The position numbers were made by a program, and so were the translations under genes. Positions 7,661 to 16,130 of a DNA stretch of 53,660 bases are shown here, one piece after another (the first letter of the stretch is position 1; every line of letters begins with the position of its first letter). Below the pieces are notes generated by a model, which did no database searches, had not been told where the DNA came from, and was given only the letters and a program-made list of their open reading frames with translations. The DNA comes from Casp-actino8 sp964513215 (GTDB taxonomy: Bacteria; Actinomycetota; Acidimicrobiia; Acidimicrobiales; Ilumatobacteraceae): positions 1 to 53,660 of the forward strand of contig CAZELU010000011.1 in NCBI GenBank assembly GCA_964513215.1. Direction: 5' to 3'.

Positions 7661-8661
7661 CAGCGTGCTCCGGTCGTCTGGCGAATACGACCTTGAAACC
7701 AGGCCAGAGCGTTCTCGTGGCGTGGGCTCAGCGGTCCGGCCTCGTAGATCCCTGCATCGAGATTGCGCTGTACGAGTTCGGCGATGGCCTGGTCTTCGTC
7801 GAGGGTGACGTTCGACATTTCGACCATGGACTGGATCTTCGCCTCGGAGACGTCGTGGGCGAAGTAGTCGTAGACCACCGCGGTGCGTGTCGACGACAGG
7901 GGCACGATTCGTTCGACGTTCATCCCGTCGGCGTACACGTTGATGGCGAGATTCGGGTAGCGGAACACCCACACGCCGGCCGAGGCCGAACCCTGAACCT
8001 GGCCGGCCCGATGGATGCAGTAGGTGTCGTCGGGGACCTCGACCGAGTAGGTCTTCATGTCGACCGCCGAATTGAGGAGCGGATGGAGCAGCGGAACGTG
8101 GTAACCCTCGAGGTAGTTGTCGACGTAGGTCTTCCAGTTGCACTCGAGTGTTCGAACGAGACGTCGTCCGTAGGTGAATGCGGCGAAGGCGTGCTGGCGG
8201 ACGGCGGTGTCGAGTGAGCCGAGAGTGGACGCCAACGACGGGGCGTTCTCGTCGAGATTGACGAAGACGAGTGGCCCCCAGGTCTCGACGCTGATCGAAC
8301 GAAGTGAGTGATCGTCCGGTGTGGGCGTGTCACCGAAATCGCGGGCTGATTTCAGCGACCCGTCCCAACTGAACGCCCATCCGTGATACCGGCACACCAA
8401 GTTGCCGGTCTGGCCGCAGCCCGGCCACTGGATCACGCCGGCTCGATGCGGGCACACGTTGTGAAATCCGCGCAACTGACCCTGGGGATCGACGACGACG
8501 AGCAGGGGATAGCCGGCAATTTCGTCGGCGACGTACTGGCCTGGCCGAGACAACTCGGCCGTTACGCCGAACATCAGCCACTCGGAGCCCCAGATGGCTC
8601 GACGCTCGTTCTGATACTGATCGTGGTCGGAGTACCAACGAGCGGCGAGGGCGCGAGGCAT
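7660..8661 (-). CDS. Rieske non-heme iron oxygenase, alpha subunit
   Basis: 333 residues. The N-terminal Rieske domain has Cys70-Pro-His72 and Cys90-x2-His93 (NLVCRYHGWAF) for the 2Fe-2S cluster. The catalytic domain shows NWKTYVDNYLEGYHVPLLHP with the iron-ligand histidines 188 and 193, bridging Asp181, and a later acidic ligand near Asp290. The length and motif spacing resemble choline monooxygenase/GbcA-type and aromatic-ring oxygenases; the substrate cannot be assigned. No reductase or ferredoxin gene is adjacent. A leaderless-type promoter (TACCAT, 8668-8673) precedes the ATG by six bases, and thrH follows on the same message. Confidence 0.88.
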   Translation of the reverse strand: MPRALAARWYSDHDQYQNERRAIWGSEWLMFGVTAELSRPGQYVADEIAGYPLLVVVDPQGQLRGFHNVCPHRAGVIQWPGCGQTGNLVCRYHGWAFSWDGSLKSARDFGDTPTPDDHSLRSISVETWGPLVFVNLDENAPSLASTLGSLDTAVRQHAFAAFTYGRRLVRTLECNWKTYVDNYLEGYHVPLLHPLLNSAVDMKTYSVEVPDDTYCIHRAGQVQGSASAGVWVFRYPNLAINVYADGMNVERIVPLSSTRTAVVYDYFAHDVSEAKIQSMVEMSNVTLDEDQAIAELVQRNLDAGIYEAGPLSPRHENALAWFQGRIRQTTGAR

Positions 8662-8667
8662 GCGCCC

Positions 8668-8673
8668 ATGGTA
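8668..8673 (-). promoter_or_regulatory. -10 element TACCAT, leaderless type
   Basis: On the minus strand TACCAT ends six bases before the ATG at 8661, in the 19-base gap after the upstream SDR gene. It suggests that the Rieske-thrH pair has its own leaderless promoter rather than depending only on read-through. Confidence 0.5.
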
Positions 8674-8680
8674 CGCCCGA

Positions 8681-9529
8681 TCAGGCGCGACGACCCAGGA
8701 CCGGGTGGGCCGGTGGCAGGACGATCGGATGCCCCAGCCAGATGCCGACGTTGTCGCCCGATCGGCCGTTGGTGCCTTCGTCGTGAAGTTGAAGAACCAC
8801 GTCGGCGACGGCCTCGGTGGGCATCCACGAGTCGATCTCCTTCTGGGTGGCCGGTCGGCCGCGTCCGACGAGCACGGCTTCGCGCATCATCTCGCTGTCG
8901 GTGGCTCCGAGACAGATGTTGTTGACGCGGATCCCGTGGTTGCGGAGTTCGTGGGCCCAGGTCTGAGTGAGGCCGTTGAGCGCCCACTTCGACGCGTCGT
9001 ACGCGTCGAATGGTCCCGGACCGAGTGGTCGGCGAGGCGCGCCCGACCAAGCACATGACTCGGAACCTTCGTGTGACAGCGCTTCTGGAAATCCGCACGT
9101 GTGAATGTGATCGGTCGCGATGTTGATGATGTGTCCCGAGCGCGCCTCGATCATGTGAGGAATCACCAGGCGTCCGAGAACGTACGGTGCGCGTGTGTTG
9201 ACTCGCCAGAGCTCTTCGAGATGGGTGATGGCGGTGTGTATGGGCGCGTCGATGGGGGTGAATCGGACCTGGCCGGCGTTGTTGATCAGAACGTCGATCC
9301 GTCCGTACGTTCGAATCGTCTGCTCGACCAGTGATCGAAGTGTTGCGTCGTCCGTTACGTCGCCGCGAACAGCGAGAACTTCGGTGCCCGATTGGAGAAG
9401 TTCGTCGGCTGTGGTCTCGAGTTCGTCGCGCGTGTCGATGAGAGCGAGCGAATGACCGGCTCGGCCGAACACTCGGGCGAGTCCGCGACCGAAACCGACC
9501 GCCGCACCAGTGACGAGCGCGACCGGCAC
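8681..9529 (-). CDS. short-chain dehydrogenase/reductase
   Basis: 282 residues, NAD(P)-dependent oxidoreductase fold. Glycine motif TGAAVGFG at 7-14, NNAG at 83-86 and catalytic YDASK (Tyr177, Lys181) are present. The usual catalytic Ser position reads NIATD, so Thr139 may substitute. Between them sits an insertion of about 25 residues (roughly 146-172) not usual in the family, probably over the substrate pocket. The GTG start lies 4 bases after the stop of the acyl-CoA dehydrogenase gene, so it is the third gene of the 11431-8681 operon and likely oxidises a hydroxy-acyl or alcohol intermediate there. Confidence 0.88.
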   Translation of the reverse strand: MPVALVTGAAVGFGRGLARVFGRAGHSLALIDTRDELETTADELLQSGTEVLAVRGDVTDDATLRSLVEQTIRTYGRIDVLINNAGQVRFTPIDAPIHTAITHLEELWRVNTRAPYVLGRLVIPHMIEARSGHIINIATDHIHTCGFPEALSHEGSESCAWSGAPRRPLGPGPFDAYDASKWALNGLTQTWAHELRNHGIRVNNICLGATDSEMMREAVLVGRGRPATQKEIDSWMPTEAVADVVLQLHDEGTNGRSGDNVGIWLGHPIVLPPAHPVLGRRA

Positions 9530-9533
9530 AGCG

Positions 9534-10682
9534 TCAGAGCCCCATGTCCTTGGCGATGATGCTCTTCATCACCTCGGTCGTGCCGCCATAGATGGTGGTG
9601 ATGCGAGCGTCCGCGTAGGCCCGCGCGATCGGGTACTCGCGCATGTAGCCGTAGCCGCCGAAGAGTTGCAGGCACTTGTCGGCTACCCGCTTCAGGAGTT
9701 CGGTGCACCAGTACTTGGCCGCGGCTGCCTCGGCGGCGGAGAGGCGACCGGCGTTGAGAGCCAACACGCAGGCGTCGACATACGCCTGAGCCACGTCGAC
9801 TTCGGTTCGCTGTTCGGCCAGGACGAATTTGGTGTTCTGGAACGATCCGATGGTGGTGCCGAAAGCCTTGCGCTCCTTCACGTACTCGAGAGTCCACGTC
9901 ACGCAGGCTCGGGCCGAGGCCAAACTGGCCACCGCGATCGACAACCGCTCCTGGGCCAGGTTTCCGGTGAGGTAGTGGAACGCCCGGCCCTCGTCGCCGA
10001 GCCGATTCTCGACCGGAACCTCCACATCGTTGAAGAACAATTCGGACGTGTCGGCGCTCGTCTGGCCGATCTTGTCGAGATTCCGTCCGCGTTCGAATCC
10101 GGCCATGCCCCGTTCGACGACCAGGAGTGACATGCCGGTGTGGCGCTGTGTGGGATCGGTCTTGGCGGCCACGATCACCAGGTCGCTGTTGATGCCGTTG
10201 GTGATGAACGTCTTCGACCCGTTCAGGATGTATCGGTCGCCGTCCCGTCGCGCGGTGGTCGCGATACTCGCGAGGTCACTGCCCGTACCCGGCTCGGTCA
10301 TGGCGATCGCGGTGATGAGAGTTCCGTTGGCGATTCCGGGTAGCCAGCGCTGCTTCTGCTCGTCGTTACAGATGTCGGTGAAGTACGGCGTGGTGATGTC
10401 GTTGTGCAGGGTGATGCCATTACCGGCGCCGCCGATGCCAGCGAGGGCCAGTTCTTCGCCGAGGATCGCGTTGAAGCGGAAGTCGGTGCTTCCGCCACCG
10501 CCGTATTCCTCGGGAATGGCCATGCCAATGAAGCCGCTGGCGCCAGCCTTGGAATAGAGCTCGCGCGGAGCAATTCCTTCTTCCTCCCAACGGAGATAGT
10601 CGGGTGCGATCTCCTTGGCGATGAAAGTGCGGAAACTCTCTCCGAACGCGAGGTGGTCGTCTTCGTACAGTGAGCGATCCAT
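9534..10682 (-). CDS. acyl-CoA dehydrogenase, long-chain/isovaleryl-like
   Basis: 382 residues, FAD enzyme of the beta-oxidation type. The signature AMTEPGTGSDLASIAT (from 127) and the C-terminal GGYGYMREYPIARAYAD and IYGGTTEVMK are typical. The C-terminal motif has GG where medium-chain enzymes have the catalytic Glu. Instead Glu245 in NLAQERLSIA matches the helix-G catalytic base of long-chain and isovaleryl-CoA dehydrogenases, which suggests long or branched acyl-CoA substrates. The start ATG 10682 has GAGGAG upstream. It lies between two SDR genes with 11- and 4-base gaps. Confidence 0.92.
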   Translation of the reverse strand: MDRSLYEDDHLAFGESFRTFIAKEIAPDYLRWEEEGIAPRELYSKAGASGFIGMAIPEEYGGGGSTDFRFNAILGEELALAGIGGAGNGITLHNDITTPYFTDICNDEQKQRWLPGIANGTLITAIAMTEPGTGSDLASIATTARRDGDRYILNGSKTFITNGINSDLVIVAAKTDPTQRHTGMSLLVVERGMAGFERGRNLDKIGQTSADTSELFFNDVEVPVENRLGDEGRAFHYLTGNLAQERLSIAVASLASARACVTWTLEYVKERKAFGTTIGSFQNTKFVLAEQRTEVDVAQAYVDACVLALNAGRLSAAEAAAAKYWCTELLKRVADKCLQLFGGYGYMREYPIARAYADARITTIYGGTTEVMKSIIAKDMGL

Positions 10683-10693
10683 ACGACGTCTCC

Positions 10694-11431
10694 TCAGGCC
10701 CAGCCGCCGGCGTAGGCGACGAACTGTCCGGTCGTGAAGCGACTGCTGCCATCGAGGAAGGCCATGCAGAACGAGGCGAATTCGGTCATGGTCCCCAACC
10801 GACGCATCGGAACCTGAGCCTCGATCTTGGCGCGAACTTCGGGATCGGTTGCGCCACTCGATTTCAAGAACGCAGGGAAATCCATGAAGTTCGTTCCCAC
10901 CGCGTTCACCTGAACACCGGTGCGGGCGACTTCGTCGGCCACGTTCTTGACGAGCATCGTGGCTCCGGCTCGAGCCGCTGAGTACAGCGGTGCGCCCGGG
11001 GTGGGACGGGCCGCCGACGCACTGGTGATGATCAGCACTTGACCTTGGGCCGCTTCGGTCATCACCGGGACCACTGCCCGCAGGAAGTTGTACGGCGCCT
11101 CGACGCATCCGACCAGAACGCGCCGCAGGTCCTCGACCGACGACTTGGTGAAGCGACCGGTGACGATGTCACCCGAGAAGGCGACGGCCGAGTCGATTCG
11201 GCCGAATTCTCGTAGGGCCGTCTCGACGAGAGCGGTGGCCCCTGAACCGGCGAGATCCGAGCCACCGGGTACCGAGACGATGCGCCGACCGAGACCGGTG
11301 ATGTCGGCGGCCAGGGTTTCGTCGGCATCGCCCACCACGAGGTCGAAGCCGCGTGACGCGAGTTGCTTGCAGAGGTCAGGGCCGACGTAGAAGCGTCCGT
11401 CGGCGACGATGGCGACCGGTGAAGGATTCAT
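10694..11431 (-). CDS. divergent SDR-family protein
   Basis: 245 residues. The overall SDR pattern is recognisable (VAIVADG, FGRID, TSASAARPTPG, LYSAARAGATML, VNAVGTNFMDFPAF, C-terminal GQFVAYAGGWA). Key parts differ, however. The N-terminal TGxxxGxG reads ADGRFYVG, NNAG reads AFSGD, and the catalytic Lys of YxxxK is Arg154 (Tyr150). It may be a reductase with altered cofactor binding, or a non-catalytic homologue. The ATG at 11431 is chosen because TACTTT (11438-11443) lies exactly six bases before it; an upstream GTG at 11449 has no such support. First gene of the operon with the acyl-CoA dehydrogenase, and divergent from the sulfatase. Confidence 0.8.
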   Translation of the reverse strand: MNPSPVAIVADGRFYVGPDLCKQLASRGFDLVVGDADETLAADITGLGRRIVSVPGGSDLAGSGATALVETALREFGRIDSAVAFSGDIVTGRFTKSSVEDLRRVLVGCVEAPYNFLRAVVPVMTEAAQGQVLIITSASAARPTPGAPLYSAARAGATMLVKNVADEVARTGVQVNAVGTNFMDFPAFLKSSGATDPEVRAKIEAQVPMRRLGTMTEFASFCMAFLDGSSRFTTGQFVAYAGGWA

Positions 11432-11437
11432 GGTTCG

Positions 11438-11443
11438 AAAGTA
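11438..11443 (-). promoter_or_regulatory. -10 element TACTTT, leaderless type
   Basis: Lies six bases before the ATG at 11431 on the minus strand, within the 47-base divergent intergenic shared with the sulfatase gene. Confidence 0.5.
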
Positions 11444-11478
11444 GTTCACGCCACTAAGGTCGGCCGAAGGGGGGAGTC

Positions 11479-13761
11479 ATGTCGGCAAAGCGCATCGACG
11501 AGTACGAAGGTTTCCGAGGCCGGATCGGCCGGACGCACAGCGAGTCCGAACCGTGGTGGCCGACGCGAGCCCATCCGCGAGCAGGGTCTCCGAATGTCAT
11601 CGTGATCCTGTTCGACGATTTGGGTTTCTCTCACCTGGGTTGTTACGGCTCGTCCATCGACACGCCGAACATCGACCGTTTGGCCGACGAGGGGTTGCGG
11701 TTCACCAACTTCCACGTGACTCCACTGTGTTCGCCCACGCGGGCGGCGCTGCTGACCGGCCGCAATCACCATGCGGTCGGTATGCGCTCGATCTCCAACT
11801 TCAACTCTGGCTATCCGCACATGCGGGGCCACATCTCCAACAACGCGGCGACGATCGCCGAAGTATTGCGAGACACCGGGTACGCCACGTTCGCACTCGG
11901 GAAGTGGCACCTCTGTCCGATGACCGATTGCTCGGCCGCTGGACCGTTCGATCAGTGGCCACTTCAGCGCGGATTCGATCGGTTCTACGGTTTCCTCGAC
12001 GGCGAGACCGACCAGTTCCACCCCGAACTGGTCTACGACAATCACTGGATCGAACCACCCGGTCGCCCGGAGGACGGCTATCACCTGAGTGAGGATCTGG
12101 TCGACAAGGCCGTCGAGTTCGTGCACGACTCGGTGGGGGTGCGTCCCGATCGGCCCTTCTTCATGTATCTGGCTTTCGGGGCCACACATGCTCCCCACCA
12201 GGCTCCGCAGCGCTACCTCGACAAATATCGTGGAGTCTTCGACGAGGGTTGGGACGTGTGGCGCGAACGGTGGTTCGCTCGTCAGAAGGAACTCGGAGTC
12301 ATTCCGGCCGACACCGAATTGGCCCCACGCAATCCGGGCGTGGAGGCCTGGTCCGATCTCTCCGACAACCAGCGTCGTCTGGCGTGTCGCCTTCAGGAGG
12401 CCTACGCGGCGTTCCTCGACCACACCGACGATCAGATCGGTCGCCTCATGCAGTCGCTCGAGGCTCTCGGCATCGCCGACGACACGATGGTCGTGCTACT
12501 GGCCGACAACGGAGCGAGCCAGGAGGGTGGCCCCTTCGGCGTGCTGCACGAGATGAAGTTCTTCAATTTCCTCATCGAGACGCCCGATGAAGCCATCGCC
12601 CGTATCGACGAGATCGGTGGCCCGCATTCGCACAGCAACTACCCGTGGGGCTGGTCGCAGGTCGGGAACACGCCGTTCAAGTGGTACAAGCAGAACACCC
12701 ACGAAGGCGGTATCCATGTGCCGTGCATCGTTCGCTGGCCGAAGGGGGTCGAGGCTCGGGGCGAGACGCGCGATCAGTTCCATCATGTGAACGACATCGT
12801 GCCCACGATCTACGACGTGCTCGGAGTCACGCCCCCCGATGTGTATCGCGGGTACGAACAAATGCCGGTGTCCGGAACGTCGATGGTTTACGCCTTCGAT
12901 ACGCCGGACGCGCCGAGTCGCAAGAAGGTGCAGTACTACGAAATGCACGGCCACCGTGCGATCTACCACGACGGCTGGAAGGCCGTGACACGCCATCAGC
13001 CAGGTGTGCCGTACGACGACGACACGTGGGAGCTGTACCACGTGGCGGTCGATCGCTCGGAGGTCAACGATCTGGCGGCGGCCGAGCCTGAACGATTGGC
13101 CGCGCTCATCGACCTGTGGTGGTCGGAAGCCGAACGGGAAGGTGTTCTTCCACTCGACGATCGCGGACTCGAGCTCATGGGTGTTCGCTTCGCCGACAAC
13201 TCTCCGCACCCGGTCGACCGAACCTACGTGTATCGCCCGCCGATGGCTCCGCTGCCCGCACAGGCCGCGGCCGCCTTGGGTGGCCGTAGTTGGGATCTCG
13301 ATGCTCACGTCTCGTTGTCGCCCGGACAGGGCGGCGTGATCTATGCCTCGGGCACCGAGAATTCGGGAATGAGCGTGTACGTCGAAGACGATCGTCTGGT
13401 GTTCGACTACAACATCTTCGGAGAGCATCACGTGGTGCGTTCGTCCGAAAGGGTTCCTGACGGTTCATCCGTTCTGTCGCTGGCCTTCCGTCGTGAGGGA
13501 AAGACCGGTACAGCCACTCTGTCCATCGATGGACGCCCGGCGGGTCAATTGGCCATCCCGTTCGTCATGCGCACCATGAGCAGTGTCGGTCCGTCCGTCG
13601 GATACGACCACGGCTCGCCGGTAGCCGAGTCGTACGCCACGCGTCGCGACGGATTTCCGTTCGAGGGACGACTCGATCGTCTCGAGATCAGACTGGTGCG
13701 GGCGGCCAGCGAAGCCGATGTGGCCGCGTCGGAAGGGCGCGCCCAGATGGGTCGTCAGTGA
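11479..13761 (+). CDS. type I sulfatase (arylsulfatase)
   Basis: 760 residues. The metal-binding Asp46-Asp47 (VILFDDLG) and CSPTR motif with Cys84, the residue converted to formylglycine, are intact, followed by AALLTGRNHH. Further alkaline-phosphatase-fold features are KWHL, ATHAPH and VVLLADNG. The size and a C-terminal extension of about 200 residues resemble large actinobacterial sulfatases such as mycobacterial AtsD. The extension has beta-rich sequence (SLSPGQGGVIYASGTENS) like a concanavalin-type module. No signal peptide is visible, so it is probably cytoplasmic. ATG 11479 follows AAGGGGGGAG. The formylglycine-generating enzyme is not in the window. It would cleave a sulfate ester, probably feeding the neighbouring oxidoreductases. 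Confidence 0.92.
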   Translation: MSAKRIDEYEGFRGRIGRTHSESEPWWPTRAHPRAGSPNVIVILFDDLGFSHLGCYGSSIDTPNIDRLADEGLRFTNFHVTPLCSPTRAALLTGRNHHAVGMRSISNFNSGYPHMRGHISNNAATIAEVLRDTGYATFALGKWHLCPMTDCSAAGPFDQWPLQRGFDRFYGFLDGETDQFHPELVYDNHWIEPPGRPEDGYHLSEDLVDKAVEFVHDSVGVRPDRPFFMYLAFGATHAPHQAPQRYLDKYRGVFDEGWDVWRERWFARQKELGVIPADTELAPRNPGVEAWSDLSDNQRRLACRLQEAYAAFLDHTDDQIGRLMQSLEALGIADDTMVVLLADNGASQEGGPFGVLHEMKFFNFLIETPDEAIARIDEIGGPHSHSNYPWGWSQVGNTPFKWYKQNTHEGGIHVPCIVRWPKGVEARGETRDQFHHVNDIVPTIYDVLGVTPPDVYRGYEQMPVSGTSMVYAFDTPDAPSRKKVQYYEMHGHRAIYHDGWKAVTRHQPGVPYDDDTWELYHVAVDRSEVNDLAAAEPERLAALIDLWWSEAEREGVLPLDDRGLELMGVRFADNSPHPVDRTYVYRPPMAPLPAQAAAALGGRSWDLDAHVSLSPGQGGVIYASGTENSGMSVYVEDDRLVFDYNIFGEHHVVRSSERVPDGSSVLSLAFRREGKTGTATLSIDGRPAGQLAIPFVMRTMSSVGPSVGYDHGSPVAESYATRRDGFPFEGRLDRLEIRLVRAASEADVAASEGRAQMGRQ

Positions 13762-13773
13762 TCTGACGACCCC

Positions 13774-13828
13774 GTGATCACAACGTGGTGATCGACACGT
13801 CGAGGAGAGTGAGCGTTCCCGACAATTC
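13774..13828. repeat. 55-bp exact duplicate, left copy (assembly overlap)
   Basis: Identical base for base to 13929-13983, on the other side of the N-run. It contains the stop codon and last codons of the minus-strand cupin gene a second time. See the finding on k=55 assembly scars. Confidence 0.95.
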
Positions 13829-13928
13829 NNNNNNNNNNNNNNNNNNNNNNNNNNNNNNNNNNNNNNNNNNNNNNNNNNNNNNNNNNNNNNNNNNNNNNNN
13901 NNNNNNNNNNNNNNNNNNNNNNNNNNNN
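13829..13928. other. assembly gap (100 N), probably spurious
   Basis: Placeholder of exactly 100 N flanked by the two 55-bp identical contig ends. The two ends most likely overlap, so no sequence is missing. If they are merged, the cupin stop codon falls 16 bases after the sulfatase stop. Confidence 0.9.
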
Positions 13929-13983
13929 GTGATCACAACGTGGTGATCGACACGTCGAGGAGAGTGAGCGTTCCCGACAATTC
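13929..13983. repeat. 55-bp exact duplicate, right copy (assembly overlap)
   Basis: Second copy of the contig-end overlap. This copy is continuous with the cupin reading frame and should be taken as the authentic 3' end of that gene. Confidence 0.95.
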
Positions 13984-14961
13984 GGCTGATTCGCCGATGG
14001 GTACGACCATCGCGGTCGACTCGACGAGGACGACCGGACGAGAACCGATCGAACCGGATCCATGTCCGTCGAGAACGAAAAGGAATCGGAACTCGCGGTC
14101 GTCGACCGGGTCGAGTCGGGCTGTGGCTTCGGCGAGACGGTGCACCTTCACGTCGGCGACACCGGACGTTCCCTCACGAATGCCGGTATCGGCCGACTGC
14201 CAACCATTGGCGTTCGACATCCACGTAGCGGCGGCCGCAACGAAGTGAACGAAGCGCTGACCCGACCACTCACGATCAGGTCGGCGGGCGTCGGTGGGTA
14301 ACCGAGTGGCGGGGTCGGCATACGTGACGTGCTCAGCGGGATAGCCGAGTTCGACCACGTGCATGTCGTCGGAACTCCGGAGCACGCGGTGTCGGATCTT
14401 GGGTGGCTGGATCACGCAGTCGCCGGCCTCGAGAACGAACGGCTCGCCTTGGTCTTCGTAGACGACCTCGACCCATCCCTTGTGGCAGTAGATGAGTTGG
14501 AATACGACGTCGTGGAAGTGCACGTAGTCGGGGACCGGTCCGGCGTTCGGTATGCGGATGTGAGACGCGATGACCGAACCACCTTGGCGGTCGGGCACGA
14601 GGTCGCGGTAGTGCATACCGGCGCGGCCTATATGCCATCCGTCGGATGGTCCGGTGAGGACGAACTCGGACACGAGGGGCGGAAGCACGAGGGGCTCGTG
14701 AGCGGGCACCCATTCGATCGTCGTGCCATCGGTCAGGCGGTCGACGCGAAGGGCGTCGATGTCGTCGCTCACGAGGCGGATCACCGTGTCGGCTCCTGTT
14801 GTGCAGGTTTCGAGATGGACCCGACAGCCGTGGCCGGACAGCGTGGCCGAACGAGGCGAATCGGCGGGGAAGATCCGCTCGACCCGGAAGCCCTGATCGA
14901 GGAGGTAGGTCATCGGAACGTCGATGTCGTCCGAATTGACAACGATGCCGGCGGTGAGCAC
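13933..14961 (-). CDS. cupin-domain protein with N-terminal VOC-like segment
   Basis: 342 residues. Residues 1-100 (IVVNSDDIDVPMTYLLDQG, HLETCTTGADT) have the look of a VOC/glyoxalase-type half-domain. Residues 110-225 form a cupin, with YVHFH (His148, His150), LEAGDCVIQPPKIRH (His191) and a late beta-strand, so a metal site is likely. The C-terminal third is a second, metal-less beta-barrel half. The specific reaction is unknown; dioxygenase or isomerase roles are both possible. GTG 14961 is preceded at six bases by TAGGGT. It is convergent with the sulfatase. Confidence 0.72.
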   Translation of the reverse strand: MLTAGIVVNSDDIDVPMTYLLDQGFRVERIFPADSPRSATLSGHGCRVHLETCTTGADTVIRLVSDDIDALRVDRLTDGTTIEWVPAHEPLVLPPLVSEFVLTGPSDGWHIGRAGMHYRDLVPDRQGGSVIASHIRIPNAGPVPDYVHFHDVVFQLIYCHKGWVEVVYEDQGEPFVLEAGDCVIQPPKIRHRVLRSSDDMHVVELGYPAEHVTYADPATRLPTDARRPDREWSGQRFVHFVAAAATWMSNANGWQSADTGIREGTSGVADVKVHRLAEATARLDPVDDREFRFLFVLDGHGSGSIGSRPVVLVESTAMVVPIGESAELSGTLTLLDVSITTL

Positions 14962-14967
14962 GTCACG

Positions 14968-14973
14968 ACCCTA
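14968..14973 (-). promoter_or_regulatory. -10 element TAGGGT, leaderless type
   Basis: On the minus strand, exactly six bases before GTG 14961 of the cupin gene; no Shine-Dalgarno sequence fits in between. Confidence 0.5.
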
Positions 14974-15055
14974 TCCGGACATGACGTGTCGGCTTCCGGT
15001 GATTCGGCGAGACGGTGGCCGGATCGGCGATACTGGGCCGATCAAGGGGGCGATC

Positions 15056-16129
15056 ATGTCGATGAACGAACTGGGTTTCTACACGTTGCCCGGAGCACCG
15101 AAGTCGCCTCGCGACCTGATCGACGAGGTGCGTGACGGAGAACGACTCGGCCTCGGTTCCTGTTTCATTTCCGAGCGCTTCAACATCAAAGAAGCGGTCA
15201 CGTTGTCGGGAGCCGTCGGTGCCGTGTCCGAATCGATCGGCATCGCTACCGCGGCAACCAATCACAACACTCGGCACCCGCTGGTCACGGCGTCGTACGC
15301 CACAACGATGCACCGCCTCACCGGCGGCCGGTTCTGCCTGGGAATCGGACGGGGTATTGCGCCGATGTTCTCGGCCTTCGGGCTTCCCAAGATCACGACT
15401 GCACAGATGGAGGACTTCGCTCGAGTGATGCGGCGTCTCTTCGCGGGAGAGGTGATCGTTGGTCACGACGGACCGATCGGGAAGTTTCCGGTGTTGGCGC
15501 TCGATCCCACGTTCGACGAGAGGATCCCGCTCGGGATCACGGCTTTCGGCCAGAACACTCTCGAACTGGCCGGCCGTGCCTTCGACTGCGTGATTTTGCA
15601 CACGTTCTTCACGGACGAAACCTTGGTGCGGTGTGTTCGAACGGTGAAGGAGTCGGCCGAGCGAGCGGGCCGCGATCCGGCGTCGGTACGTGTCTGGTCG
15701 TGTTTCGCCACCATCGGCGATCACATTCCCGAGGCCATTCGACTCAAGAAGACGGTTGGGCGGTTGGCCACGTACCTGCAGGCGTACGGAGATCTGATGG
15801 TCAGCACCAACGGCTGGGACCCGGCTGTTCTCGAACGTTTCCGCCAGGACGAGTTCGTTCGATCGTTCCGTGGGGCACTCGATGGCGTGGCCACCACCGA
15901 GCAGCTCGAACACGTCGCGACTCTGATTCCCGACGAATGGCTGGCCCCGGCCGCCACCGGCACGCCCGAGAACTGCGTTCGCAAGATCAGGGAGCAGTTC
16001 GATCTCGGTGCCGACGGCGTGATCCTGCACGGGGCCAGTCCGCACGACCTCGAGCCCATCGTGACCGAATACGCGAGAACTCGTCCGACCGGACGATTCG
16101 ATCATCTCGTTGCCAATCCAGGAGGTTGA
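15056..16129 (+). CDS. LLM-class F420-dependent oxidoreductase
   Basis: 357 residues, bacterial-luciferase-like TIM barrel. Typical sequences are GFYTLPGAPKSPRDLIDEV, IGIATAATNHNTRHPLVTASYATT, RFCLGIGRG, PLGITAFGQNTLELAGR and the C-terminal GTPENCVRKIREQFDLGADG. Actinobacterial members mostly use coenzyme F420, sometimes FMN. ATG 15056 has AAGGGGG 6 bases upstream; ATG 15062 is an alternative. It heads an operon with an alpha/beta hydrolase (1-base gap), a P450 and a biotin-carboxyltransferase, which suggests a role in oxidising the same carbon skeleton. Confidence 0.88.
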   Translation: MSMNELGFYTLPGAPKSPRDLIDEVRDGERLGLGSCFISERFNIKEAVTLSGAVGAVSESIGIATAATNHNTRHPLVTASYATTMHRLTGGRFCLGIGRGIAPMFSAFGLPKITTAQMEDFARVMRRLFAGEVIVGHDGPIGKFPVLALDPTFDERIPLGITAFGQNTLELAGRAFDCVILHTFFTDETLVRCVRTVKESAERAGRDPASVRVWSCFATIGDHIPEAIRLKKTVGRLATYLQAYGDLMVSTNGWDPAVLERFRQDEFVRSFRGALDGVATTEQLEHVATLIPDEWLAPAATGTPENCVRKIREQFDLGADGVILHGASPHDLEPIVTEYARTRPTGRFDHLVANPGG

Positions 16130-16130
16130 C

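Noticed and set aside
13774..13781. Palindrome GTGATCAC as an operator
   Set aside because: It also occurs in unrelated places (near 24690) and here spans a stop codon; no promoter context.
13774..13983. 55-bp direct repeats as attachment sites or transposon ends
   Set aside because: Exact 55-bp identity around a 100-N placeholder is explained by unmerged contig ends; no integrase or transposase is present.
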